Below, piece by piece: positions 11,661-24,735 of a stretch of DNA of 64,000 nt. Position 1 is the first letter of the stretch. Each line of letters begins with the position of its first letter. Under the pieces are notes generated by a model. That model had not been told where the DNA came from. It did no database searches and saw only the letters and a list, made by a program, of their open reading frames with translations. The DNA comes from Panopea generosa (taxonomy: Eukaryota; Mollusca; Bivalvia; Adapedonta; Hiatellidae): positions 77,730,731-77,794,730 of the forward strand of contig CM055900.1 of assembly GCA_029582155.1 (NCBI GenBank), given 5' to 3'. The translations under genes were made by a program, and so were the position numbers.

Positions 11661-11954
11661 ATAAAGATTTGTCATATTTTCCGATAGAGTGATCGTATTA
11701 TCTTCTTTTTATCTGCGCCGCTTAATAGAATTACCGTGTACTTTTACTGCGTTACACGCCTACAAGGTGTATCACGTATAATTATATACTGTGACTAAAA
11801 TATCGAAAAGATAAATTAGAGTTACCCACAGGGAGTATTCGCCTTGAATAACCAATATTTTTAAATAAGTAATAGTTTATTTGACAAACACGCATGCACA
11901 CATTATCTTAAATGCCAGGTTATTTGTGCACATTTACCATGCAATGATCAACAA
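11661..11954. other. Upstream flank of the promoter, nothing recognised
   Basis: Moderate CpG content (CTGCGCCGCTTAATAG near 11715) fading into AT-rich sequence. A divergent promoter is possible but no plus-strand exon is seen. Confidence 0.35.
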
Positions 11955-12415
11955 AAACGCTTTAAATGTCTTTAAAAATGAAATAATTATTGAAATGGAT
12001 AAAAACCATCTCATTGTCATTATAAAATAAATCTAAGGCCATAATAAATTAATTGCTAGATTATCAACCCCACCCGCCCATAATTTTCATGCCGCCCCAA
12101 CCCTTTTTTATTTTCCTAATAAAGAAAATAAAAAATAAACAAATATATATAATTTTATATATATATATAAAAAAAAACTTTATTAAAAAAACATCAAAAA
12201 AATTTAAAATGAAAATAAAAAATAAAATCCTCCCGCCGTCCCTGTTTTAAAGAAAACATTGGATGATAATCTAGAAATTAATTTATAATGACCTAAATGA
12301 TCTTGTATGTCAAATCCATGAACACGTGACAAAATCCAGATTTTGATTGGAGTGATAAACTTGAAACGAAATCCCCATTCTAAAAATAAATAAATAAGAC
12401 AATGCTCTCAGATTG
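11955..12415 (+). repeat. Interspersed repeat family R1, copy 2, interrupted
   Basis: The same block order as copies 1 and 3, but split by about 250 bp of A/T homopolymer-rich sequence (12050-12300). The right half resumes at TGTATGTCAAATCCATG. Confidence 0.65.
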
Positions 12416-14030
12416 TTTTAAATAAATTTAAAATGCCATTCAAATCACAATAAGACCATAGAAAATAAGGAGAATGCATTTTATCAACATATTGTACACG
12501 TTCAATACTGGGCATCACGGCAGGTGGTGGAGGTGGTGGTAAAGAGGTGTAAGCCATTCACTGATTTTTGTACTTTATTTTATAGTAAAAAAAGTGTGCA
12601 TGCTTGCCATTCATAAAAAGACCCAAATGAAAGAAGTGAAATTTACAATTTATTATTTGTCGCTTTTGCCCAACCAAAACAAGATGAGAAAAGTAGGATC
12701 GGGTCATCCGAGAGATTTTTGTCTGCCCAGTGTGACAAAACGAATGCAAATTTCAGACCTATGGCATTCTTACTCTAATTTCCTTTTTTTCCTTCTGAAT
12801 TCACAATTCAAACATGACAATGGTTTTAAAATGTTCAAAATTATATTTAAGGTTGGAAATATTATCTTTAGAATACAGTTATAATGATGCCTGAAACAAC
12901 TGAATTTGACGTAAATTATCGAACACCAAATATCATAGTGACCTTGAAATAGGTGCCTTGCGCCAAATTGTGAAAAAAAAAAACAGAAAAAAAACTACCT
13001 GTATCATACTTGTACGACAAGGGTATAAACATGAACAAGTTCATACTATCAAGAAGAACTGGGTCACTCAGATACAGATCGAAACTGACTGAAGTATGAA
13101 AATGGTAAAATGAGTTAACGAAAATAATCAGGGTCGTAGCTTGGATGAATATGATGTGTAGGCAAAGTTGTAGGATGGTCTTCCCCCCCCCCCCCCCCCC
13201 CCAAAAAAAAAAAATAAATCCGGTATACTGTGCGTTTTGGTGTATATTGTGTTTTTAGGGGCCTGGTTATCCTTAACATATTAACATTGATTTCATTTAT
13301 TTATAACCAAATAAACTTTAATAAAAAGGAAAATGAAGAGGCTTACCTAGAGGTCAGATTATTATTGCATTTTGGCATTTTTATTTCTCAAAAAAAAAAG
13401 GTGTACAGGCACGTGCCTATAGAAAGTTAAACCCCAGATAATATAAAGCAAAATAAAACTGGTTGTTAGATCTTATTAACTTCTATAGTCACTTGATACC
13501 GGGCAATGTGCCTAGACAAGTTGATTAAAGAGTTGTGATAAAATATGATAATAAACTTGTGTTTTTATGTTCTTTTTATGTTTTTATATAAAAAAAAAAA
13601 TAGTAAAAAATATTTTGACTCCAATTTTTTACTCGCCCAAAAAATCAGGCACTGCAGTATACATTGTACAGTAGCAAGATAAAAAAAAATAAGGTGTTCC
13701 TCCACAAACAAATCCGTTAAAAAAACACAGAAACAGACTTTTTTTTTTAGCCTTATAATTATATGGCTACTTAGATACTTTCAAGAGGGAAAATTTTGTT
13801 TTACAGAAAATTAAGTTGAACAAGGGACATAACTCTTGTAAAATATGACTGAGTTAGATAAACACTTATACAGCTATACACAAAATATAAATAAATACAT
13901 AGACCCATTTAGAAATAAGCTATTGATCAGATACTGATTTGACCTCAGGCGCACAGACAGACAACTGGAAAACAGGGATCATTTACACATCATACCCCAT
14001 TCACCATTACTGCATAATGAGCAACATGAC
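12416..14030. other. Intergenic, no gene supported
   Basis: Contains overlapping open stretches on both strands at 12558-12884 without splice support, a C19/A12 homopolymer junction at 13183-13214, and a 90-base exon-like segment at 12999-13088 that is open on both strands. I do not annotate a gene here. Confidence 0.4.
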
Positions 14031-14039
14031 TTGACATCC

Positions 14040-14266
14040 AACATAGTTCAACCTGCATTCAACCTAATATTGATTTCTGTGTTAATTTCTGGTTTTAACC
14101 TGATATGGATTTCTGGTTTCATTTCTGGTTTTAACCCAATATGGATTTATGGTTTCATTTCTGATTTTAACCTGATATGGATTTCTGGTTTTAACCTGAT
14201 ATGGATTTCTGGTTTCATTTCTGATTTTAACCTGATATGGATTTCTGTTTTCATTTCTGGTTTTTA
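14040..14266 (+). repeat. 24-bp minisatellite M24, locus 1
   Basis: Units of the type GATATGGATTTCTGGTTTTA, with TTTCATTTCTGG variants. The same unit family is at 25195-25935. Because 24 is a multiple of three, an 8-residue repeat frame (ISGFNLIW) stays open. Confidence 0.9.
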
Positions 14267-14969
14267 GTGTTCAATGAGATTACATGATACAACTTTTAAC
14301 TGAATGCAAATCTAAGATTTTAAAAACTTTTTATTTACATTTATTTATCAATAGATACAGTGTATTATGAGCTTTAAATTATTCTAAAAAGTTTATTATA
14401 TTGCTTTGTGTTATTTTAGCCATGGAGGTCATTCAATGTGACTTGAATATAGAAACCCGCTTAAACAGATGCTAATGTTTATGATTTTTATGTGAACATA
14501 GACTGTTTCATTGAACATTTTAATAATTGTAAAAAGAAAATTTGTTCAAACATGCAGTTACAAATTAATCTGTAAGATGAACAAAATTGATCATTGCTAA
14601 TTGCTTACACAAAAAATCATATACAAGCTAATTTATGTAGAAACAAATGACAATTCTGTATTTACTGCATAACAACACACACTCATACACTTGGATTAAC
14701 AAAATATAACATCTAACTCTAGATAAATATAGATGTTGGATTCAGTTCACAATGTATAAAGTTATGTTTTTCCTTTCGTTACTTCCAACAATCAACTTCT
14801 GTTTATTAACATTCCAAGGAAGGTTGACGGGCATTTGCATCACTGATTAACATAAAATTTCAGTAAGATAATTTACATGCACTGGGTAAAGCATAAACAA
14901 TAATGAAGTGCAACATTGAGTTTATGTCATGTAATAAATGGTTCATATTACTTCATTTAAAGTCATGCA
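14267..14969. other. Intergenic, nothing recognised
   Basis: AT-rich unique sequence. Confidence 0.35.
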
Positions 14970-15415
14970 AGCATGTAAATAGTTATTGTGACTCCATGTT
15001 ATGTTCATGTAGACACCTATATAGTTATTGTGAATCCATGTAATGTTCATGTAGACACCTATATAGTTATTGTGAATCCATGTAAAGTTCATGTAGACAC
15101 CTATATAGTTATTGTGAATCCATGTAAAGTTCATGTAGACACCTATATAGTTATTGTGAATCCATGTAAAGTTCATGTAGACACATATATAATTCATGTG
15201 AATCCATGTAAAGTTTATGTAAACATGTATATAGCTCTTGAGAATCCAGGTTAAGTTAATATAGGCCCATAAATAGATTTTGTTGGTCCATGTAAAGTTC
15301 ATGTAGAAACCTATATAGTTCTTGTAAATTCATGTTAAATCCATGTAGACACCTATATAGTTGTTGTTAATCCATGTAAAGTTCATGTAAAGATGTATAA
15401 ATAGTTCTTAAGAAT
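14970..15415. repeat. 42-bp minisatellite, about 10 copies
   Basis: Units contain TAGTTATTGTGAATCCATGT and TTCATGTAGACACC and decay towards the right end. The 14-codon period keeps frames open on both strands (14943-15302 minus, 14988-15254 plus). Confidence 0.95.
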
Positions 15416-16330
15416 CTATGTACAGTTAGCTAACCTTTATCGTACTCAGCAGTAATAAAAAATGCAGAATTATCAAACTTGTTAAACAAGTGATCTTAAG
15501 CATCAGCTTGGCCATGGTTATATAGTAATTTCTTATAACGGAGGTGACAATTAGAGGGAAGGAAGGTGTAAGTTTGGGTTCATATGGAATAGGCTGTTTA
15601 ATAGTGTTTAGATGCAATATTTGAGTGAAGGGGCACATTGAATGTCATTCTATGAATCAGACTGAGGAATTCCATATGACAGAATGTTGGAATGGTAAAT
15701 GTGTGTTGAACAAATTGCAGAGTTGTGCCCTTTTGTTTCTGCACACCACATTCCTGTGCTTTACAAGACATATGGTGTTCACATTTCCAAGAATTGTCAT
15801 GTCTGTTGTGACAAGATTGAGGACATAAAGAGAACAAAGTCGCAACTACTAGCCTGATTAAATAAGGTGTGGGTGGACAGCTTGTTTAATATTTGAATAT
15901 TATCCACCTTTGATGAGGCAATATGGAAAATTGTCCTAAGAGACATGCCATATGTCTCACTAAGCTCCTACAGATGCTCCGCTAAATTTTTACAAAGAGG
16001 TGGGGGTGGGAGGTTATCATATTTTCATGTTTAAATATTGTTGCCCTTTGTTTTCATTTTTCTTATAATTTCTATTTATGTTTTTTTATCTTAATGCTTT
16101 GTGATTCACTCAATTAACAGTTTTTAGCTTGCTGGTCAAACATATGATATACCTTTTGCAGAAGTCTGACCAGGTGTACATTGTTTGACTCTCAATTATC
16201 ATCTAAATAACACTGCAATGGTCCAAAACAGAAATTGAAGAGTTAATAGAGAATTATAGCTGGTCATACAGAGTTAATTAAGTCTGTGTTTTAAGTGTTT
16301 TAAATTCATGAAGTTTCAAAATTTCTTATT
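15416..16330. other. Intergenic, no gene supported
   Basis: At 15598-15845 several frames on both strands are open at once over a stretch of slightly higher GC. I see no splice pairing or domain, and read it as chance or an old element. Confidence 0.4.
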
Positions 16331-16540
16331 GTTTCAATTCATTAACATACTTCATTTAAGATGTACATATTGTATAAAGTTTATTTCAATTCTTGTGTAC
16401 ATATTAATGTATGTATATTTTATTTCAGTTACAAGGTACATGATGTATACCCGGTAAGTATATATTTAACTGTTTCAATTCATTAACATACTTCATTTAA
16501 GATGTACATGTTGTATAAACTTTATTTAAATTATAGTGTA
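16331..16540 (+). repeat. Direct repeat pair, ~70 bp, spacing 138 bp
   Basis: CAATTCATTAACATACTTCA and the following ATTTAAGATGTACAT occur at about 16335 and 16473. A 25-base exon-like segment (16429-16453) lies between the copies. Confidence 0.8.
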
Positions 16541-16549
16541 CATATTATA

Positions 16550-16556
16550 ATGTGTA

Positions 16557-16603
<47 letters not shown>

Positions 16604-17515
16604 TATATTATATAAATTACAATGTACATTATATATATACAGGTAGTATAGTTCACACAAGTACATTATGTATTTAGTATGTTTCACACAATGTATATAG
16701 AATATTTCACACAATGTATATGGTATATTTCACACAATGTACATGTATATAGTATATTTCACACAATGTACATGTATATAGTATATTTCACACAATGTAC
16801 ATTATGTATATTATAGTATATTTCACACAATGTACATGTATATAGTATATTTCACACAATGTACATTATGTTTATTATAGTATATTTCACACAATGTACA
16901 TGTATATAGTATATTTCACACAATGTACATTATGTATATTATAGTATATTTCACACAATGTACATGTATATAGTATATTTCACACAATGTACATTATGTA
17001 TATTATAGTATATTTCACACAATGTACATGTATATATATATATTTCACACAATGTACATTATGTATTTAGTATATTTCACGCAATGTACATTATGTATAT
17101 ATATAGTATATTTCACACACTGTATATAGTATATTTCACACAATGTACATTATGTATTTAGTATATTTCACGCAATGTACATTATGTATATATATAGTAT
17201 ATTTCACACACTGTATATAGTATATTTCACACAATGTACATTATGTATTTAGTATATTTCACGCAATGTACATTATGTATATATATAGTATATTTCACAC
17301 ACTGTATATAGTATATTACACACAATGTACATTATGTATTTAGTATATTTCACGCAATGTACATTATGTATATATATAGTATATTTCACACACTGTATAT
17401 AGTATATTTCACACAATGTACATTATGTATTTAGTATATTTCAGACAATGTACATGTATATAATAGTATATTTCACACAATGTACATTATGTATATAGTA
17501 TATTTCACTTTACAG
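16550..17515. repeat. TA run and TTTCACACAATGTACA tandem array
   Basis: A (TA)n run at about 16557-16600 is followed by repeats of TATATTTCACACAATGTACA with two alternating spacer types. From 17040 to 17440 a 91-bp higher-order unit (marked by TTTCACGCAATG at about 17080, 17171, 17262 and 17353) repeats four times. Each unit carries the palindrome TGTACA. Confidence 0.9.
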
Positions 17516-17975
17516 TTAATATTCATAATTCTATTACAATTTAAGTACAACTGTATACATTATAACTATTTCACCTTATTTCAAGGCATCATATCAAGAT
17601 CACTAACCTCTTACTGCTAAGACTGAAGGTTCAAGTCCGATATTTGGGTACCAAATTTTTTTTAAAATTTTAGAGTTTTATATATTTAGGCTTTACATAA
17701 CGGGAAGCATTTATACAAGTGAATACAGTATACCATATTCCCCGAATAAACACAAAAAAATATTGGCAAAAGGGGTGTGGGAAGCAGTTTATTTGGGCAA
17801 AGAATTTTAAAATTAATAAATGCTGTAAAACATTCTGCTCAGGGGAGAGGGCATTTATTCAATTTTAGAATGTTTAAACAGAGCTTTAATTATTTGTTTT
17901 TAGTTCTATAACACTTTGATTCCAACATTTAGTACTTAAATTTCAAACCACTGCATTTTTCATTGAGGGGTTTAC
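17516..17975. other. Unique flank of the 130-bp satellite
   Basis: Contains a B-box-like AGGTTCAAGTCCGA near 17627, a possible decayed SINE head. No gene seen. Confidence 0.35.
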
Positions 17976-20900
17976 CGGTAATGACTAAGTATCAGACCCA
18001 GGGTTGGTTTCTAAGTTCCGGATTCAATTCTCCATCAGACCCCAGTAGTTGTATCCTGTAGCAAATCACATATTCCTTGTCAGCTAGGGACTTGGTTTTT
18101 GTGTGATATGGTGAAGGAGTATCAGACCCAGGGTTGGTTTCTTAGTTCCGGGTTCAATTCTCCATCAGACCCCAGTAGTTGTATCCTGTAGCAAATCACA
18201 TATTCCTTGTCAGCTTGGTACTTGGTTTTTGTGTGATATGGGGATGGAGTATCAGACCCAGGATTGGTTTCTAAGTTCCGGGTTCAATTCTCCATCAGAC
18301 CCCAGTAGTTGTATCCTGCAGCAAATCACATATTCCTTGTCAACTTCGTACTTGGTTTTTGTGTGATATGGGGATGGAGTATCAGACCCAGGATTGGTTT
18401 CTAAGTTCTGGGTTCAATTCTCCATCAGACCCCAGTAGTTGTATCCTGCTGCAAATCACATATTCCTTGTCAACTTCGTACTTGGTTTTTGTGTGATATG
18501 GTGATGGAGTATCAGACCCTGGGTTGGTTTCTAAGTTCCGGGTTTAATTCTCCATCTGACCCCAGTAGTTGTATCCTGCAGCAAATCACATATTTCTTGT
18601 CAGCCTGGTACTTGGTTTTTGTGTGATATGGTGATGGAGTATCAGACCCTGGGTTGGTTTGTAAGTTCCGGGTTCAATTTTCCATCTGACCCCAGTAGTT
18701 GTATCCTGCAGCAAATCACATATTCCTTGTCAGCTTGGTACTTGGTTTTTGTGTGACATGGTGATGAAGTATCAGACCCAGGGTTGGTTTGTAAGTTCCG
18801 GGTTCAATTCTCCATCAGACCCCAGTAGTTGTATCCTGCAGCAAATCACATATTCATTGTCAGCTTGGTACTTGGTTTTTGTGTGATATGGGGATGGAGT
18901 ATCAGACCCAGGGTTGGTTTCTAAGTTCCGGGTTCAATTCTCCATCAGACCCCAGTAGTTGTATCCTGCAGCAAATCACATATTCCTTGTCAGCTTGGTA
19001 CTTGGTTTTTGTGTGATATGGTGATGGAGTATCAGACCCAGGGTTGGTTTTTAAGTTCCGGGTTCAATTCTCCATCTGACCCCAGTAGTTGTATCCTGCA
19101 GCAAATCACATATTCCTTGTCAGCTTGGTACTTGGTTTTTGTGTGATATGGTGATGGAGTATCAGACCCAGGGTTGGTTTCTAAGTTCCGGGTTCAATTT
19201 TCCATCTGGCCCCAGTAGTTGTATCCTGCAGCAAATCACATATTCCTTGTCAGCTTGGTACTTGGTTTTTGTGTGATATGGTGATGAAGTATCAGACCAA
19301 GGGTTGGTTTATAAGTTCCGGGTTCAATTTTCCATCTGACCCCAGTAGTTGTATCCTGCAGCAAATCACATATTCCTGGTCAGCTTGGTACTTGGTTTTC
19401 GTGTGATATGGTGATGAAGTATCAGACCCAGGGTTGGTTTCTAAGTTCCGGGTTCAGTTCTCCATCAGACCCCAGTAGTTATATCCTGCAGCAAATCACA
19501 TATTCCTTGTCAACTTCGTACTTGGTTTTTGTGTGATATGGTGATGGAGTATCAGACCCTGGGTTGGTTTCTAAGTTCCGGGTTTAATTCTCCATCTGAC
19601 CCCAGTAGTTGTATCCTGCAGCAAATCACATATTTCTTGTCAGCCTGGTACTTGGTTTTTGTGTGATATGGTGATGGAGTATCAGACCCTGGGTTGGTTT
19701 GTAAGTTCCGGGTTCAATTTTCCATCTGACCCCAGTAGTTGTATCCTGCAGCAAATCACATATTCCTTGTCAGCTTGGTACTTGGTTTTTGTGTGACATG
19801 GTGATGAAGTATCAGACCCAGGGTTGGTTTGTAAGTTCCGGGTTCAATTCTCCATCAGACCCCAGTAGTTGTATCCTGCAGCAAATCACATATTCCTTGT
19901 CACCTTGGTACTTGGTTTTTGTGTGATATGGTGATGAAGTATCAGACCCAGGGTTGGTTTGTAAGTTCAGGGTTCAATTCTCCATCAGACCCCAGTAGCT
20001 GTATCCTGCAGCAAATCACATATTCCTTGTCAGCTTGGTACTTGGTTTTTGTGTGATATGGTGAAGGAGTATCAGACCCAGGGTTGGTTTCTAAGTTCCT
20101 GGTTCAATTCTCCATCTGACCCCAGTAGTTGTATCCTGCAGCAAATCACATATTCCTTGTCAGCTTTGTACTTGGTTTTTGTGTGATATGGTAATGGAGT
20201 ATCAGACCCAGGGTTGGTTTCTAAGTTCCGGGTTCAATTTTCCATCTGACCCCAGTAATTGTATCCTGCAGCAAATCACATATTCCTTGTCACCTTGGTA
20301 CTTGGTTTTTGTGTGATATGGTGATGAAATATCAGACCCAGGGTTGGTTTCGGAGTTCCGGGTTCAATTCTCCATCAGACCCCAGTAGTTGTATCCTGCA
20401 GCAAATCACATATTCCTTGTCAGCTTGGTACTTGGTTTTTGTGTGAAATGGTGATGGAGTATCAGACCCAGGGTTGGTTTCTAAGTTCCGGGTTCAATTT
20501 TCCATCTGACCCCAGTAGTTGTACCCTGCAGCAAATCACATATTCCTTGTCAGCTTGGTACTTGGTTTTTGTGTGATATGGTGATGAAGTATCAGACCCA
20601 GGGTTGGTTTTTAAGTTCCGGGTTCAATTCTCCATCAGACCCCAGTAGTTGTATCCTGCAGCAAATCACATATTCCTTGTCAGCTTGGTACTTGGTTTTT
20701 GTGTGATATGGTGACTGAGTATCAGACCCAGGATTGGTTTCTTATTTCTGGGTTCAATTCTCCATCAGACCCCAGTAGTTGTATCTTGCAGCAAATCACA
20801 TATTCCTTGTCAGCTTGGTACTTGGTTTTTGTGTGATATGGTGACTGAGTATCAGACCCAGTGTTGGTTTCTTAGTTCTGGGTTCAAATCTCCATCAGAC

Positions 20901-23900
20901 CCCAGTAGTTGTATCCTGCAGCAAATCACATATTCCTTGTCAGCTTGGTACTTGGTTTTTGTGTGATATGGTGATGAAGTATCAGACCCAGGGTTGCTTT
21001 GTAAGTTCCGGGTTCAATTTTCCATCAGACCCCAGTAGCTGTATCCTGCAGCAAATCACATATTCCTTGTCAGCTTGGTACTTGGTTTTTGTGTGATATG
21101 GTGATGAAGTATCAGATCCAGGGTTGGTTTGTAAGTTCCGGTTTCAATTCTCCATCAGACCCCAGTATTTGTATCCTGCAGCAAATCACATATTCCTTGT
21201 CAACTTCGTACTTGGTTTCTGTGTGATATGGTGATGAAGTATCAGACCCAGGGTTGGTTTGTAAGTTCTGGGTTCAATATTCCATCAGACCCCAGTAGTT
21301 GTATCCTGCAGCAAATCACATAATCCTTGTCAGCTTGGTACTTGGATTTTGTGTGATATGGTGATGAAGTATCAGACCCAGGGTTGGTTTGTAAGTTCTG
21401 GGTTCAATTCTCCATCTGACCCCAGTAGTTGTATCCTGCAGCAAATCACATATTCCTTGTCAGCTTGGTACTTGGTTTTTGTGTGATATGGTGAAGGAGT
21501 ATCAGACCCAGGGTTGGTTTCTAAGTTCCGGATTCAATTCTCCATCAGACCCCAGTAGTTGTGTCCTGCAGCAAATCACATAATCCTTGTCAGCTTGGTA
21601 CTTGGTTTTTGTGTGATATGGTGATGGAGTATCAGACCCAGGGTTGGTTTCTAAGTTCCGGGTTCAATTCTCCATCAGACCCCAGTAGTTGTATCCTGCA
21701 GCAAATCACATATTCCTTGTCAGCTTGGTACTTGGTTTTTGTGTGATATGGTGAAGGAGTATCAGACCCAGGGTTGGTTTCTAAGTTCCTGGTTCAATTC
21801 TCCATCTGACCCCAGTAGTTGTATCCTGCAGCAAATCACATATTCCTTGTCAGCTTTGTACTTGGTTTTTGTGTGATATGGTAATGGAGTATCAGACCCA
21901 GGGTTGGTTTTTTAGTTCTGGGTTCAATTCTCCATCTGACCCCAGTAGTTGTATCCTGCAGCAAATCACATATTCCTTGTCAGCTTGGTACTTGGTTTTT
22001 GTGTGATATGGTAACAGAGTATCAAACCCAGGGTTGGTTTTTAAGTTCCTGGTTCAATTCTCCATCTGACCCCAGTAGTTGTATCCTGCAGCAAATCACA
22101 TAATCCTTGTTAGCTTGGTACTTGGTTTTTGTGTGATATGGTGATGAAGTATCAGACCAAGGGTTGGTTTCTAAGTTCCAGGTTCAATTCTCCATCAGAC
22201 CCCAGTAGTTGTATCCTGCAGCAAATCACATATTCCTTGTCAGCTTTGTACTTAGTTTTTGTGTGATATGGTGACTGAGTATCAGACCCAGGGTTGTTTT
22301 GTAAGTTCCAGGTTCAATTCTCCATCAGATTCCAGTAGTTGTATCCTGCAGCAAATCACATATTCCTTGTCAGCTTGGTACTTAGTTTTTGTGTGATATG
22401 GTGACTGAGTATCAGACCCAGGGTTGTTTTGTAAGTTCCAGGTTCAATTCTCCATCAGATTCCAGTAGTTGTATCCTGCAGCAAATCACATATTCCTTGT
22501 CAGCTTCGTACTTGGTTTTTGTGTGATATGGTGATGGAGTATCAGACCCAGGGTTGGTTTCTAAGTTCAGGGTTGTATTCTCCATCAGACCCCAGTAATT
22601 GTATCCTGCAGCAAATCACATATGCCTTGTCATCTTCGTACTTGGTTTTTGTGTGATATGGTGATGGAATATCAGATCAAGGGTTGGTTTCTAAGTTCAG
22701 GGTTCAATTCTCCATCAGACCCCAGTAATTGTATCCTGCGGCAAATCACATATGCCTTGTCATCTTCGTACTTGGTTTTTGTGTGATATGGTGATGGAGT
22801 ATCAGACCCTGGGTTGGTTTCTAAGTTCTGGGTTCAATTCTCGATCAGACCCCAGTAGTTGTATCCTGCAGCAAATCACAAATTCCTTGTCAGCTTGGTA
22901 CTTGGTTTTTGTGTGATATGGTGATGGAGTATCAGACCCAGGGTTGGTTTCTAAGTTCCGGATTCAATTCTCCGTCAGACCCCAGTAGTTGTATCCTGCA
23001 GCAAATCACATAATCCTTGTCAGCTTGGTACTTGGTTTTTGTGTGATATGGTGATGGAATATCAGACCCAGGGTTGGTTTCTAAGATCCGGGTTCAATTC
23101 TCCATCAGACCCCAGTAATTGTATCCTGCAGCAAATCACATATTCCTTGTCAGCTTGGTACTTGGTTTTTGTGTGATATGGTGATGGAGTATCAGACCCA
23201 GGGTTGGTTTGTAAGTTCCAGGTTCAATTCTCCATCAGACCCCAGTAGTTGTATCCTGCAGCAAATCACATATTCCTTGTCAGCTTGGTACTTGTTTTTT
23301 TTGTGATATGGTAATGGAGTATCAGACCCAGGGTTGGTTTCTAAGTTCCGGGTTCAATTCTCCATCAGACCCCAGTAGTTGTATCCTGCAGCAAATCACA
23401 TATTCCTTGTCAGCTTGGTACTTGGTTTTTGTGTGATATGGTGATGGAGTATCAGACCAAGGGTTGGTTTCTAAGTTCCGGGTTCAGTTCTCCATCAGAC
23501 CCCAGTAGTTGTATCCTGTAGCAAATCACATATTCCTTGTCAGCTTGGTACTTGGTTTTTGTGTGATATGGTGATGGAGTATCAGATCCAGGGTTGGTTT
23601 GTAAGTTCCTGGTTCAATTCTCCATCAGAACCCAGTAGTTGTATCCTGCAGCAAATCACATATTCCTTGTCAGCTTGGTACTTGGTTTTTGTGTGATATG
23701 GTGATGAAGTATCAGACCCAGGGTTTGTTTGTAAGTTCCGTGTTCAATTTTCCATCAGACCCCAGTAGTTGTATCCTGCAGCAAATCACATAATACTTGT
23801 CAGCTTGGTACTTGGTTTTTGTGTGATATGGTGATGGAGTATCAGACACTTGGTTTGTTCCTAAGTTCCGGGTTCAATTCTCCATCAGACCCCAGTAGTT

Positions 23901-24735
23901 GTATCCTGCAGCAAATCACATATTCCTTGTCAGCTTGGTACTTGGTTTTTGTGTGATATGGTGATGAAGTATCAGACCCAGGGTTGGTTTGTAAGTTCCG
24001 GGTTCAATTCTCCATCAGACCCCAGTAGTTGTAGCCTGCAGCAAATCACATATTCCTTGTCAGCTTGGTACTTGGTTTTTGTGTGATATGGTGATGAAGT
24101 ATCAGACCCAGGGTTGGTTTCTAAGTTCCAGGTTCAATTCTCCATCTGACCCCAGTAGTTGTATCCTGTAGCAAATCACATATTCCTTGTCAGCCTGGTA
24201 CTTGGTTTTTGTGTGATATGGTGATGAAGTATCAGACCCAGGGTTGGTTTTTTAGTTCCTGGTTCAGTTTTCCATCAGACCCCAGTAGTTGTATCCTGCA
24301 GCAATTCACATAATCCTTGTCAGCTTCATACTTGGTTTTTGTGTGATATGGTGATGAAGGATTAGACCCAGGGTTGGTTTCTAATTTCTGAGTTCAATTC
24401 TCCATCAGACCCCAGTAGTTGTAGCCTGCAGCAAATCACATATTCCTTGTCAGCTTGGTACTTAGTTTTTGTGTGATATGGTGAAGGAGCATCAAACCCA
24501 GGGTTGGTTTCTAAGTTCCGGGTTCAATTCTCCATCTGACCCCAGTAGTTGTATCCTGCAGCAAATCACATAATCCTTGTCAGCTTCGTACTTGGTTTTT
24601 GTGTGATATGGTGATGAAGTATCAGACCCATGGTTGATTTCTAAGTTCCAGGTTCAATTCTTTAGCAGGACCAGGAGTTGAATCATTCAGCCACATTTTC
24701 ATCATCTGCTCAGTACTTGGTTTTCCCATGAAGAC
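17976..24735 (+). repeat. 130-bp satellite array, about 52 monomers
   Basis: The marker GGGTTGGTTT recurs exactly every 130 bases from 18001 to 24631 (51 intervals with no net indel). Conserved blocks are GTATCAGACCCAGGGTTGGT, CCGGGTTCAATTCTCCATC, CCCCAGTAGTTGTATCCTGC and GGTACTTGGTTTTTGTGTGA. The last monomer (about 24632-24735) is much more diverged. Blocks in the monomer resemble the B box and central region of the SINEs at 31.8-32.2 kb. Confidence 0.97.

Noticed and set aside
12558..12884. Overlapping 63- and 96-codon frames on both strands
   Set aside because: No codon or splice evidence favours either strand.
14943..15302. 119-codon minus and 88-codon plus frames
   Set aside because: 42-bp repeat artefact, open on both strands.
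15598..15845. Possible exon with four open frames
   Set aside because: Frames on both strands are equally open; no paired splice sites or recognised domain.
17976..24735. CRISPR-like regular array
   Set aside because: Whole monomers are repeated with no unique spacers, in eukaryotic-type DNA; it is a satellite.
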